NCBI GenBank assembly: GCA_019279435.1
Contig: JAAALK010000286.1
Span: forward strand, 46,087,457 to 46,151,456
Length of the DNA: 64,000 bases
Source of the DNA: Zizania palustris
Taxonomy: Eukaryota; Streptophyta; Magnoliopsida; Poales; Poaceae
Direction: 5' to 3'
Part shown: positions 24,601 through 35,268 of the stretch, one piece after another
Layout: every line of letters begins with the position of its first letter
Numbering within the stretch: the first letter of the stretch is position 1
Notes under the pieces: model-generated
Told to the model about the DNA's origin: nothing
The model's database searches: none
What the model saw: the letters and a program-made list of their open reading frames with translations, nothing else
Position numbers and translations under genes: made by a program

Positions 24601-25789
24601 ACTTTATTATCATAAATAATAGAACATTGTCTGTCGTCAAAATGACAATCGTACCCATTATTAACTAAACAAGAAACATAATCAAGTTTCTGCGCATCGA
24701 AGGAACATAGAGAACATCGCGCAAAAGAATTACAAAGCCATTCTTAAATTCTAAAGGGAGATTTCCAATGGCTTCAACTTCTGCTTCGATGCCATTTGCA
24801 ACTCTAATTGTTCTTTCGTTTCTTTCCAAAATTCTCGTCGTAGCGAATCCCTGTAAAGAGTTGGCAACATGAACAGTTGCACCTGAGTCAATCCACCAAG
24901 TGTTGGTAGAATAATCTAAATACAAGGATTCATCTATACAAGTAATTTCATCGTTACCGTGTTTGTGCATCCACTTGAGGAATTCCACACAGTCCTTCAT
25001 GTGGTGTCCTTCCTTCTTACAATGCCTGCAGACGCCTTGAGGGACATCATTGTCCTTAGGCGCCTTTCTTTTCTTCTTAAAGGTCTTAGTATTTTTCTTA
25101 GGCGTAAATTGCTTTTTCCCCTTATCTTGAATTTGGTGAACTGAATCACCACCTCTAGCCTCCTTTATGCGTTCTTCCTCTTGAACGCAGTTGGACACTA
25201 ACTTTTCAAATGTCCACACTTCTGGCAGAGAATTGTAGTTGATGACAAAATGCTCAAAATCCTTACTAAGTGAGCTCATGATGACATGAACTATAAAAGT
25301 TTCTGTCAGTGCGCACTCCATAGTCTTTAGGCTAGCAGCCCAGTTACTCATTCTTAAAATGTGGTCCCTTACGCCTCCACCGCGGTATTTCTCATTAATA
25401 AACCTCTTAATTGTTGAGGCGCAAGCTGCCTTTGATGATCCAGCAAACTGAGCATCGATCTTCTTCAGATACTGAGTTGCTGTCTCACAATCAGGGATAG
25501 AGCTCCTGATTGGCTCTAAGAGAGAATTCTTAATAATCATCAAGCACTTTCTGTTTGAGTGCTTCCACTTTTCGTACGCAATGTCGTATTTCATTCTTAT
25601 GGGGGCAAAATCCAGCTGACGCGCAGCAAATGCGTCAGCTGCCTCACCAGTGCGTATCACTGGCTCAGTAGGCTGAACTGGACATGCTTCTTGCAAAGAA
25701 TAATCCACATCTAGGATGGCGAGAGCGATCAACAGACCCTCTCGCCAAGATCCATAATTGTCCCCTCTAAGTTTCTCAATATGATTCAT
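21609..25789 (-). pseudogene. copia gag-pol polyprotein, frameshifted
   Basis: Order of domains on the minus strand: gag from MNHIEKLRGDNYGSWREG (25789); a CCHC zinc knuckle CRHCKKEGHHMKDC (about 25010-25050); aspartic protease WWIDSGATVHV (about 24880); integrase with its GAG-pre-integrase HxxC part (LWHCRLGH) and the core VRSDRGGEYYG; reverse transcriptase with the YVDD catalytic motif (22579-22590); and RNase H ending near HISTKRMLADPLTKGLPPNV. This protease-integrase-RT-RNase H order defines copia. The frame shifts near 24680, 24060 and 23340, so the reading frame is split into four blocks. Given the young LTRs, these are recent mutations or sequencing errors. Confidence 0.93.
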
Positions 25790-26473
25790 TTGAGCGAGTA
25801 AGCTTCCTGATAAAATAATAGTCAAAAGGGATTAATTACAGGCATAAATGAGACATGCTAATTTAACGTTGGTCAAATCAGCATGTGAAAACTCAATAAA
25901 TAAATAGGAATTAATTCTACATCACCGTTGGGCAGAAATAGAATTAATTCATCTCAAAACACAGTGATTTTATCACCAACGTTGGTCAGGAGATAAAATT
26001 ACTATGAAAAAAAATGACTAAAATAAACTTTTATTTCGTCAATTAAATTATCCCGTTGGTTCAAATTCAATCGACAAAAAAAAAATATAAACTTAATGTA
26101 GTGGATGAACATAAAATTTGATTAAACATGTGGTAGCACAGCGAAAGACTTAAAAAATATAGCAAATGTTTAATCAGTACAAAGAAATCAGTAGGAAAAT
26201 TATTCTGAATTTTTAATAACTTAATAAAATCTTATTCTCTAATTTAAATAAGACGTTGGTCTTATAAAAATCAGAAAATATCAAAGAAATGCACTAAAAA
26301 TACTCATAAAATTCAGAATAACACTAATGAATGTGATGAAATTTACAAAATTATTCTTACATCAAACTTATTTTTATCTTATTTTTGGGCAATTTTCTCA
26401 TTTTCCAGAGAATAAATTAAAACAGAAACTAATTACTTAATTCTGGAAAATAGAAAACAATTTTCAGCCCAAA

Positions 26474-27010
26474 ACAGTGAAAAGGCCCAGCCCAAACAGT
26501 GCGGTGGCGTGGCCCAAAAGCGCGTGGCGACAGGCCGTGGAGGTCCTGGGCCCAGGCCAGGAATTCCACGCGCGCGCGCGCGCAACCTGGGCCTGGGCCA
26601 GGATTTCATCTTCCCGCCTGGGCCGGATTCGGTCCACTGAATCTGATCCGACGGCCAGGCGCTGATCTCGGTCGTATAAAAGGCCGTCGCGCCCCCCCGG
26701 GAACCCTAATCTCATTCTCCCCCTCCCCCGGTCCGAGCGAGAGCGGCGGAGAGCGAGGCGGCGGCGCGGCGCGGCGCGGCGGAGCGGCGCACGGCGGCGG
26801 CCACCGGCGGTCGGCCGCCACCGGCTGGCTCGCCGGAGCACCGCGCTCACCCGAGGGTGAGCGGGGCTCCGTCGAGCTGGCCCGTGGCGGTCAAGCTTGC
26901 CGACCCGAGAGCGGTCGCCGGCCCCGGCGAGCGGCGGCGCGGTCCGGCCACCGGCGAGCGGCGGCGCAGGCCAGCCACGGCGAGCGGCGGCGCGACGACC
27001 CGAGGTAAGA
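26474..27010 (+). promoter_or_regulatory. Antisense promoter-like module in copia leader
   Basis: Opposite to the element's transcription lies a compact arrangement typical of a plant housekeeping promoter. There are at least five GGCCCA/TGGGCC (site II) motifs between 26479 and 26630, a TATA box TATAAAAG at 26675-26682, then 'aaccctaatc' at about 26702 as in many rice 5' leaders. A GC-rich stretch ends at a good splice donor GAG|GTAAGA (27005). No recognisable protein follows. It could be a captured host promoter and first exon or part of the family's normal leader. Activity is inferred only. Confidence 0.45.
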
Positions 27011-27402
27011 CCTCAGCCCCCCTTAAAAAAACTAGGGTTAGGGTTTCGAAAACCCTAACCCTAACTTCTGTTTTTTTTGTTCTGTTCTTACTCTGGTGTT
27101 TTTACCCGAGGGGCTTAGGGGTTTCTTCTTTTGGGGTCCTTAGGGTTTGGCCGAAGCCAACAGGGGGGGCTCTTAGGTATTTTCTTAGGGTTTCATAGAG
27201 GCCAACAGGGGTTGGCTTCTTAGGATTTTCCTTAGGTTTCTCTTAGGGTTAGCCGAAGCTAACAGGGTTCTTAGGTGCTTTTGCCTAGGGTTTCATGGTG
27301 AAACCGAAGGCAACAAAGGGTCATACAGGGGCTTAGAACGCAGCAATGGCGTCGGATCAAAAGGTCCGACGCCTAAACCCTAACTAGCCTAAGACTAGAA
27401 AG

Positions 27403-27414
27403 GCTCTGATACCA
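27403..27414 (-). other. copia primer-binding site
   Basis: On the minus strand this reads TGGTATCAGAGC, complementary to the 3' end of initiator tRNA-Met. It starts one base inside the 5' LTR. Confidence 0.95.
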
Positions 27415-27415
27415 T

Positions 27416-27849
27416 TGATAGCACCTAGGTTAGATCTCTAGCCTAGGTCTAGAAGGGTTTGCTGAGTCTAGGTTGAACATGGCATATGTCTAGGTATAAA
27501 CAGAGAGAGTAAGGGGTGTGTGTACCTTCACCGGAGGGGGCCGGAGTCGACGACGAGGATGCCATGGCGTCGGTGCGGCGAGGGAGGCTTCCCGCCGCTT
27601 AGCGCAAGTGTTAGATCGGGTCTGGGAATGTGGGGAAGGTGTTTGGGCGTGCAAGGTATCAGTGCATTGACGTCTGAGCCCTTCCCCCTTATTATAGCGC
27701 TAGCGGCAGGGGCCCCTCAACCATGGGTTGGTTGGGCGCCCCCGATCAGGGCGCGAGTGAGAGCAGGAGGGTCTGTTAGAGAGGTCCGGACTTAGTGCGC
27801 ATGGGGAGAGAGGGATTCGGCCCTCTCTCCCCGAGATCTTATCCTAACA
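27416..27849 (-). repeat. 5' LTR of the copia element
   Basis: 434 bp, pair of 20988-21421 with 6 mismatches. Five of these lie in the last 130 bp on the plus strand. It should hold the element's promoter. Confidence 0.95.
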
Positions 27850-27854
27850 CGGCT

Positions 27855-27930
27855 AAGTAGGGTTCTGTAATTAGTTTTTTAATTAACTCATTTTTAATCT
27901 TTCTAATCAGTATCCAAACATTCGAGGTGA
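27855..27930. repeat. Remnant of MITE split by copia
   Basis: Together with 20962-20982 and about 28227-28262 this reads as one decayed MITE beginning GGGGATGTTTGGATG. It contains 'gtaattag...tttaatctttctaatcagtatccaaacattcgagg', matching the family-B elements at 30.7 and 40.8 kb. It was split first or later by a family-A MITE (27934) and by the copia element. Confidence 0.5.
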
Positions 27931-27933
27931 TAA

Positions 27934-28223
27934 GGCTATTCACAATGGGAGTTTCATGGAGTATTTCATGGTATTAATTACCATGCCATGACATTGTGCT
28001 AACCCGTTTCCAAGACGGGTGAAATAAAATGAAACTCCCACTGAGAGCCAAATTGTTTCATCAGAGAGGGTATTTCATGGGAGCTAGTTACATTTAATTA
28101 CACTGGTTAGCCTAGGAAATATTGAGATGAAACTCTCTACTGAGAGAGAGTATTTCATTCAGTTATAAAGCTGATGTGGACTTTTTTGAAACAATGTTAT
28201 AAAACCCACCATTGTGAATAGCC
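27934..28223 (+). mobile_element. Tourist-like MITE (family A), deleted copy
   Basis: 290 bp, ends GGCTATTCACAATGG and CCATTGTGAATAGCC, target duplication TAA (27931-27933, 28224-28226). Compared with the copies of about 356 bp, it lacks about 65 bp of the left-central part. Confidence 0.9.
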
Positions 28224-28263
28224 TAAGGACTAAAATTTAGTACGTGGTTGCCAAACAGAAGCT

Positions 28264-29478
28264 TAGGAATCCGGTTTTGTAATTTAGGGGAATATGTCTC
28301 TATAGCTATATACTTGGGGTTACTTATCCTTTTTCCAACAGCTTTTAATTATCATTTATTTTTACATTTTACCGTTATTATTTTCACAATTTAAAACCAA
28401 AATTTAAACGGTTTAAATAGTTTCAAATTTAAAAAATAACTTTTAGAAGCAGAAGTGTTATGAAGTCTCTCTAATAGGACGAACGGCTTTTACTAGTTTT
28501 TAGTGTAGCGTCAAGCGAAGGTGGATGCGTGCATTTCCAGACGATTCTTATCCGGCACTTGAAACGATGGACACCATGCATTGCATTAATCCCTCCCTAT
28601 CAAGCATCATCCAGCCAACTATTATCACATCAAATTAGTATCGAGAAATCAAATTAGTATTGAGACGAAAGAAAGAATCAAAGATAAAAAAAGCGGACTA
28701 CCATCTAATAATCCGCTGATACTTATATTCTTATAAGCTTTGTGAGATAGTGTAATAGGTTACACATTAAATATATAGTTAACGAACTATTATACAAGTG
28801 AACTATTAGATTATCGATACGTGTCGTGCCATAAGTATAAAATTAATAACTAGCTAAATCATTAGCATGCTCTTACGCATCTCCTAGTCGTTTTTGCCCG
28901 CAGCAGAGAGCAGAGAGCTTTCCATGACGGATGCAGAGCAGAGGAGGACGGCGACTAATCGACTAGCTAGCACAATGCAAGTCGCCATGGATAGTTAAGT
29001 TGGAACTAATCCTCTCATCTGATTTGCTTCTCCTCTTGCCATTGTGTCTCCACGTGTTCGTACGTGTTGCGCACACGACACGGAAACGGATGACTCTTGA
29101 CGACGGCATGCGCATGCGGCATGCCTAGTTTGCCAATTGTCTCAAAATTAAAACCATCCCCTAATGGAAACGACAGCTTATATACATTGATTATGTTAAT
29201 CGTGTTTAGTTTAGACAGAAACGGATCATATCTAGCTACGCCAAGATACCAGAAGCACCTATCGATTTTGCTCCGAATGAAATCGATCCATGGAGTACGG
29301 ATGGATGGGTGAATTATGATGCGTAGCAATAGCAGCAGCATGTATAAATGGTAGTACGTATTTACATTTTTACAGAGCGAGCGATGGAATTATGGATGGG
29401 ATTAATTAGCAAAGAGGAGTAATTAAGCAAGCCGGGAAGCGCGAGGTTATAGTGGGAGCTACTCGAGCTAGTAGCTAG
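28264..29478. other. Intergenic, LOG 3' side
   Basis: AT-rich. The last part is probably the 3' untranslated region of the LOG gene on the minus strand. I see no other gene or repeat with clear ends. Confidence 0.45.
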
Positions 29479-30299
29479 CTAGCGCGCCATGTCGGAGTTG
29501 GGGTGGTCGGGCGAGTAGAGGGCGATGTGGTGGTGCTCCATGTCCCAGTCCCAGGTGAGGTTGAGGGAGGAGGCGTCGTGCGGCGGCGGCGCGTAGTCCT
29601 CTAGCTTGGAGAGCAGGTCGAGCGGGGTCCGCGCCGCCACGATGATGCGGCGCGCCGCAGGGGTGACGAAGCCTTCCTCGACGGCCTTGTCGATGAAGGT
29701 GAGCAGCGAGTCGTAGTAGCCGTCGACGTTGAGGAGGCCGACGGGCTTGTGGTGGATGCCGAGCTGCGCCCAGGTGATGACCTCGAGGAGCTCCTCCAGC
29801 GTGCCGTAGCCGCCGGGCAGGGCGATGAAGGCGTCGGAGTGGCGGGCCATCTCGGCCTTCCGCTGGTGCATCCCGGACACCGCCTTCAGCTCCCCGAGCG
29901 TCTCGCCGATGAGCTCGCGAGGCAGCACGGCCTTGGGCACGACACCCAGCACGTGGCCGCCGCCCCCGTGCACGGCGCGGGAGACGAGGCCCATCAGCCC
30001 CACGCTGCCGCCGCCGTACACCAGGTCGATCCCGCGCTCCACCTGCCGCGCGCGTGCACGTCGTCAAATCGAGCTCACAACTCCTCAATTACCAGCTGCA
30101 AGAAAGTCGTACGACGAACCAGGTGGTGGCCGAGCTGGACGGCGGCGAGGTGGTAGGCCGGCTTCTTGCCGGGGCTGCTGCCGCAGAAGACGCACACCCG
30201 CCGGAACCGCGAAGGCGCCTGCTGCTTGCTGGAATTACTACTGTTCTTCTTCTTCTTGCTCGCCGGCGACGCATCCCTGCAATTATTCTCCTCCTCCAT
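29479..30299 (-). CDS. LOGL5: LOG-like cytokinin riboside 5'-monophosphate phosphoribohydrolase
   Basis: LOG enzymes hydrolyse inactive cytokinin riboside 5'-monophosphates to the free-base hormones in one step in the cytosol and nucleus. Two exons on the minus strand: 30299-30120 and 30042-29479, joined over a 77-bp GT-AG intron in phase 0. They give 247 aa. A Lys/Ser-rich N-terminal extension precedes the fold, which starts RRVCVFCGSSPGKKPAY. The catalytic LOG motif PGGYGTLEE is intact at residues 136-144, and the preceding MHQRKAEMARHSDAF block carries the conserved Arg. YGGGSVGLMG forms the nucleotide-binding loop. The C-terminus is an acidic/His-rich tail of about 50 residues ending NSDMAR. 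It resembles rice LOGL5, but that assignment is from memory of the family. Coding GC is very high, which opens long false frames on other strands. Confidence 0.93.
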
Positions 30300-30722
30300 C
30301 TAGCCACACACAATTTCTGCCTGCCTGCCTAACCAGATTAGCTCGACGGAGCAAGACGACCTCACTGATCTCCTAAATTGAAGGAATTCGCAGCAGCTAG
30401 CAGCAGCATCAGGTGTATGTATATGTATCCACCCACACGAATCCACCGATGGATTACTACCACTGTAGCTAAAAACGAAAGGATATGCGACTGCAACTCA
30501 TCCTCAGATTCATATGTAGCCAGCCTCAGGCGATTTTTGCACAAATTTCACCGCCGATTCTGATGAAATTCATTAAAAATCAAAATTTTCCTGTTTATCC
30601 ACACAATTCTTGGTCCACCGTCCACCCAATAAGTGCAGGTGGTGGCCTCGCCCTAACACTGACGCGTGGGGCCACCTTAATTGTCCATCTGCCCCTGCCC
30701 TCTCCTCAAGCACGCCGAGCAC
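30300..30722. promoter_or_regulatory. LOG upstream region
   Basis: Upstream of the LOG ATG on the minus strand. No clear TATA box at the usual distance was found. Nothing else was recognised. Confidence 0.3.
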
Positions 30723-30724
30723 TA

Positions 30725-31037
30725 GGTGTTTGGATCTGAGGCTAAATTTTGGCACGTGTCACTCGGATGTTTCGACATTAATTTGAAAGACTAAACGTGA
30801 ACTAATAATTGCAGAATCGGAGACTAAATTGCGAGACGATTTTTTTAAACCTAATTAATTCATAATTAGCAAATGTTTACTGTAGCATCACATTATCAAA
30901 TCATGGTGTAATTAGACTAATTAGATTCGTCTCGTGAATAATCCTCCGATTATAAATGAGTTTTGTAAATAATCTACATTTAATACTAAAAAATAGTATT
31001 TAAAAATTAGATGTGACAGGGGCCATCCAAACACCCC
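30725..31037. mobile_element. Family-B MITE, about 313 bp
   Basis: Ends GGTGTTTGGAT and ATCCAAACACC, flanked by CTA. The interior carries the signature 'aattagcaaatgtttactgtagca' and 'gattcgtctcgtgaataatc', shared with elements at about 40.3 and 40.75 kb. Non-coding high-copy grass repeat. Confidence 0.72.
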
Positions 31038-31064
31038 CTAAACTACCACATTACTTACCGCTTG

Positions 31065-31295
31065 CGGTATAAAAAAAACAAGTTGTTTTAGATTTGTATC
31101 GAGAATTGATTAAAACAAATTATTTTATATTTTATTCTATATTTTATATGTTTATATCGGCACTACTTTCTTCTCGTTTTCTGCACTATTTTACTGTCCA
31201 TTGTATTTAATATGAATAAATAAAGAAAATATATACATCTAAAATCATTTTCAAAACGACTTGTTTTTTATTCGAATTTTTTTACTACCGGGGTA
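31065..31295. repeat. AT-rich fold-back sequence
   Basis: The left side 'aaaaaacaagttgtttt' is mirrored on the right by 'aaaacgacttgtttttt'. The rest is AT-rich. Probably an old MITE; the ends are not precise. Confidence 0.4.
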
Positions 31296-31974
31296 AATAC
31301 TTGACTGTTAAGCTAGCGGAGTCGTATTTGTACTTGTCTACTAGTAGGGGTAGGGCCTTTTTATAGAAAAAAGCAACACGGACTACTAGTAGGTGTAAAG
31401 TATGTATATACGGGTATATGTGCTGTACGTATGTGTACTGGAATATAATAGCCGTCGCTGTATTTGACAGTAATACTCGTCCCCCGTTACGTCGTCTGTT
31501 TGATTTCACCATCACGTGAAGCCAAGTTGGGCGTAAAAAAAATTCAAGTATTTATGAGGAGGAAAAAGACATGACCCAAACTAGTAGTAGTCCACACACA
31601 CGCAAGGCATCGATCGCATCAGCCTCATGCAGGTCGTACCTTGTACTATCACCACCATTATTTTATTTTTATTTTTATTATAATTACTTACTGAACTAAG
31701 CAGAAATAATCTAGAGACATTATTTACTGTTAAGAAATAATCTAGATATTATTTGCTGTTATTAGTAGTCTACTCGTATTAATACATACGAAGATTTGAT
31801 GATTTACTCGCTTTTTTATCGTGCGCTATATATTATTGACTTAAATGATCTCAGCGTATCATTATTTACTTTTAGGGGTGATAAATTATCAAATATTTCA
31901 TGTAGATTTGAGGATTTGCTCCTAATATTCGTGCCATTTAATTACTTGCGTGGATATCCTATTACAACATCTAG

Positions 31975-32245
31975 AGGCCTGTTTGAATTCAAGAGGCTAA
32001 AACAAAGCGACTAAAATAAGGGCTAAAATTTTAGTCACCACTGTTTGTATTCAAGGACTAAAAAATGACTAAAGCATTTATGATGGGCGGATAAATGCTA
32101 GGTGGAAATAAAACATTTTAACCCCTCTTAGCTTCTCTTTGGGGTTAATGGACTAAAAAAAATTTTAGCCCCTTTTTAACCTTGTTGTTTGGATTTTTAG
32201 ACTCTAAAATAACTAAATTTTAACCCTTTAGATCCAAACACCCCT
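31975..32245. mobile_element. Ditto-like MITE
   Basis: Begins near GGCCTGTTTGAATTCA and ends GATCCAAACACCCC. Inside, TTTAGTC and GACTAAA motifs alternate ('aaaattttagtcacc', 'ggactaaaaaatgac', 'ttttagactc'). The ends are imperfect, so the boundaries are approximate. Confidence 0.5.
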
Positions 32246-32249
32246 TAAG

Positions 32250-33830
32250 TTTATAACGGTGAACTAAAGTAACCCATAATCAAATCTAATTTTGAAGGCG
32301 TGACAACCCATTGAATATTTCTCCGGGTTCGTTGACAAATAATTAAATATCCATTATCTTAAAGTAATCGTAATAATCAAAATGATCATATTTATTAAGA
32401 GTTGCGAACTAATAATTTTTTTCTCCTGAGCTTTACTGATGCTCGGAAAAACAGTCGACGAAGATCCTCTGTTTGAACGAGGTTGCGTACGGGCGGAGAG
32501 CATGCGTGAAACTCAATAATTATTGAGGTTGAGGCCTACATGAATTGGATTAATTCCAATATAATTCAGTGAAACGATTCAGCCTGCTGATCGACCCCAA
32601 GACTGGCAACGCGCTTTCGATCCTAATTAATCAATCCTACTTAATCGGATGCCTAACCACGCATGAAGTGATTGGTTAATGGTGGCCAAACAAAACTGTC
32701 ACACACATACATATGCATGTTACCGATGGCATTATTATTTTTAATTTGTCTGTGAGTGAGAGGTAGCTAATTAATCTAAATAGTAAATTCACATCTAGGC
32801 CTAATGGCGAGCTAATCAACCCTCCTATAGCTAGTCGATCGTTCGTCAAAGATTCTCTTGTGCTAATTCAGTTGATCGCCATAATTAGCAAGGTTCAGTT
32901 GAACCCTACCCGATCGATCATCCAACAATGTGGCTCCTGTAATGACGCGGAAATTAATGATTCTTTCAAATTCGATCGATCCAGTTGCTCACCGCAAAAG
33001 CGATTATTGCCGACTTGTATGGTACGTGTGTACTACATAACGTTAAATTTTTTTAAAAAAATTTATATTAGTAACACTTTGCAGATATCATTTTCATTTC
33101 CTGGGAACTTGCATTGGAATTCCGGCTTTCGTGTGAAACCAAGGAATTTTGTTAGGTGACAAAACTCTTCGACAAATCATTTGAACTCACGGCACTAGCT
33201 GTGCACTATAATATACATCTAATTTTTTTTAACGATCACAAGTGAGCAAAAGTTACGAAGGTTTGAAGTTAAGGGGACTTCTCTATAATTTCCTGATTTA
33301 TTTTTCTACTGAAAAAGGATCGGCTTCACGGTGGGCTGCAGATCGAAGAGGTATGCAGCGGTTCGATATAGATCGGATGGCTACGCGCGTCGATGAGGGT
33401 CTAGACCAGAAAATAAGGGCAAAAATAGAATCAACACACGAAGGGAATTCTTATCGAACCAAGGATGGAGATCGGAGATGAGCAAAGGTGGCCGACGGTG
33501 AGCGGGAGCTACGAGGATGGTTTGGGATGAAGACGGCGATTGCGATCTGATTGAAGCGACAACCGAAGATGGAGAGGGAACGATGGACCTGACGAAGTCT
33601 ATGATGAGGACCTGACAAGGGCAGACAACTGGAGCTCGGCGAGCAACAACGGAGCAAAAACACACAGCACGGGCTCGGATTCACGAGGCTAGGGCTACAA
33701 TTGATGGTAGGATTCGGTCATGGACTTCGAATTTTATAGGGAGGTGCTGAAAAGAAAAAAAAAGAGCAGGTATGAAAGGGGATTCCGAGGCTTCCAAAAA
33801 TAATATTGTGTCATGAATACATTTTCCATT
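32250..33830. other. Intergenic with an anonymous GC-richer block
   Basis: No supported gene. About 33310-33720 is richer in GC. On the minus strand it follows a TATA-like sequence CCCTATAAAATTCG (about 33728-33741), so it may be a decayed or captured 5' gene fragment. Its open frames are short and match no family I know. Confidence 0.35.
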
Positions 33831-33834
33831 TATT

Positions 33835-34035
33835 CATTATTTCTATATAAAATTAATCAGATTTCCATATATGATGATCATCATTCCATATATTAATGAT
33901 CTTCCATATAAAATAGATCAACTTTCATATATTAATAATATCCATATAAAACAGATCAATTCCATATATCAATGATTTTCATATATTAATAATTGCCATA
34001 TAAAATAAAAAATTAACTTTTATATAAAATAGGCA
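33835..34035. repeat. AT-rich tandem repeat
   Basis: A degenerate unit of roughly 45 bp, containing 'ttccatatattaatgat' and 'ccatataaaatagatcaa', repeats about four to five times. Non-coding minisatellite. Confidence 0.7.
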
Positions 34036-34986
34036 AGAGAGAGGAGGAGAGACCATATGAGCTTGGTCGCTCTAAGAGAGAGCAAACTATGATTTATTAG
34101 ATATGAATAAAAGATTACGATTTAATATATAGTTGGTGAGGTGAAAACTTAAACTCAACAATTATATAGTAAGATAGACTAGTTGTGTCTATGCTAATGC
34201 TACAGTTAAAAACAAAATAAAATAATTGTTTTAAACTGATTAATAACAATTTTTATGGTTCCTGTTGACACTTGACAGTCCAAAACACGCGCATCAATTA
34301 AAGCCTCTCTTTTTTCTAGCTAAAAACTACAAACTCAAATTAGGTCTACACTTCAAAGTTTTTTTAAAAATCGAACAGTGTTTTAACACCCAAAATCACC
34401 ACGATGTTTCATCAGTTAATAAAAATATATCAATAAAACAATTAAAATGGAACACGGTAGAATCTACGTTGAAACATTTACTCCCACGTATGGAACATTC
34501 ACTTTTACATATTGAAACATGTTGCATAGCGTTATTTCTTGATGTTACAAACAATATTGTCAAATATTACATGTATTTAAAATATTTTTTAACAGTTATG
34601 GAATTTCACTGGGTATTGAAAAATCGTCCGATTTTTTTTTCATTTTATAGGACACAATAAGTAAAGCATTTAAATTTAAAATTAATATACGTCGCATCGC
34701 AGTAAAGGATTCATGCGTGTTTGACACTAAAACAAGAGGTTAATTAATAAATATAATAAATTTAGGATAAATAACGTTAAGCAAAACTGGAGCTGCGGTT
34801 TTGCATTTGCAAAACGAGAAAAAAGAGAGAAAGAAACCACGGGCGCCGTAGATGGAAGAGGCCCACAGGAAGCAGCGGCCCACGAGGACGAAGACGAAGC
34901 GAAGAGAGAGAATCCAATCGAAAACGACGGTATTCGATCACCGATCCACCAGATAGATTCAGATCGGCGGTGCGGAGAGGTCGCCG
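34036..34986. other. Intergenic and upstream of Cys-rich gene
   Basis: AT-rich up to about 34780, then mixed sequence that probably includes the promoter and leader of the gene at 34987. No TATA box stands out. Confidence 0.35.
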
Positions 34987-35268
34987 ATGGAGCCCGAGGC
35001 GGCGGAGCAGGAGAAGGAGAAGGAGAAGGAGAAGGAGAAGCTGTGCCGGCGGTGCAAGTCGACGTACGAGCCGTCCGGCAACACGGCGCGCTCCTGCAGG
35101 TTCCACCCCTCTTTCTTCGTGTGCCGCCGCCACGACGACCAGAAGAGGTACTACGAGCTTCGCGACGGCGACCCCCCCTACGCCGCCAAGTTCTACGACT
35201 GCTGCGGCGCCGAGGACCCCGACGCCGCCGGCTGCACCACCGACTTCCACGTCTCCTACGACGACTAG
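34987..35268 (+). CDS. Small conserved Cys-rich plant protein
   Basis: A 93-residue, intronless protein. After a Glu/Lys repeat (residues 6-18, from a GAGAAG microsatellite) comes a compact conserved domain with CRRCKSTY, CRFHPSFFVCRRHDD, then RYYELRDGDPPYAAKFYDC and CCGAEDPDAAGC. The paired Cys and His residues look like metal ligands. Short plant proteins of this type are often annotated 'chaperone protein dnaJ-like' although they contain no J domain. The function is unknown to me. The start is the only ATG that keeps the domain in frame with a short N-terminus. Confidence 0.85.
   Translation: MEPEAAEQEKEKEKEKEKLCRRCKSTYEPSGNTARSCRFHPSFFVCRRHDDQKRYYELRDGDPPYAAKFYDCCGAEDPDAAGCTTDFHVSYDD

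Larger units (their letters stand above)
20988..27849 (-). mobile_element. Complete copia retrotransposon, 6.86 kb
   Basis: A full LTR element on the minus strand. It has 434-bp LTRs at both ends, a primer-binding site complementary to initiator tRNA-Met, a polypurine tract, gag-pol, and a perfect 5-bp target duplication CGGCT (20983-20987, 27850-27854). The LTRs differ at 6 of 434 positions by eye, indicating a recent insertion. The leader between primer-binding site and gag is unusually long (about 1.6 kb) and contains a GC-rich, promoter-like segment in the opposite orientation. The insertion split an older MITE of the family seen at 30.7 and 40.8 kb. Confidence 0.95.

Noticed and set aside
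26464..27198. Plus- and minus-strand frames up to 169 codons in the copia leader
   Set aside because: GC-rich, Arg/Ala/Gly-biased; the segment looks like promoter and leader, not coding.
29468..30376. Alternative frames of 206 and 183 codons over LOG
   Set aside because: They overlap the intact LOG reading frame and are Arg/Ala-rich, as expected for shifted GC-rich codons.
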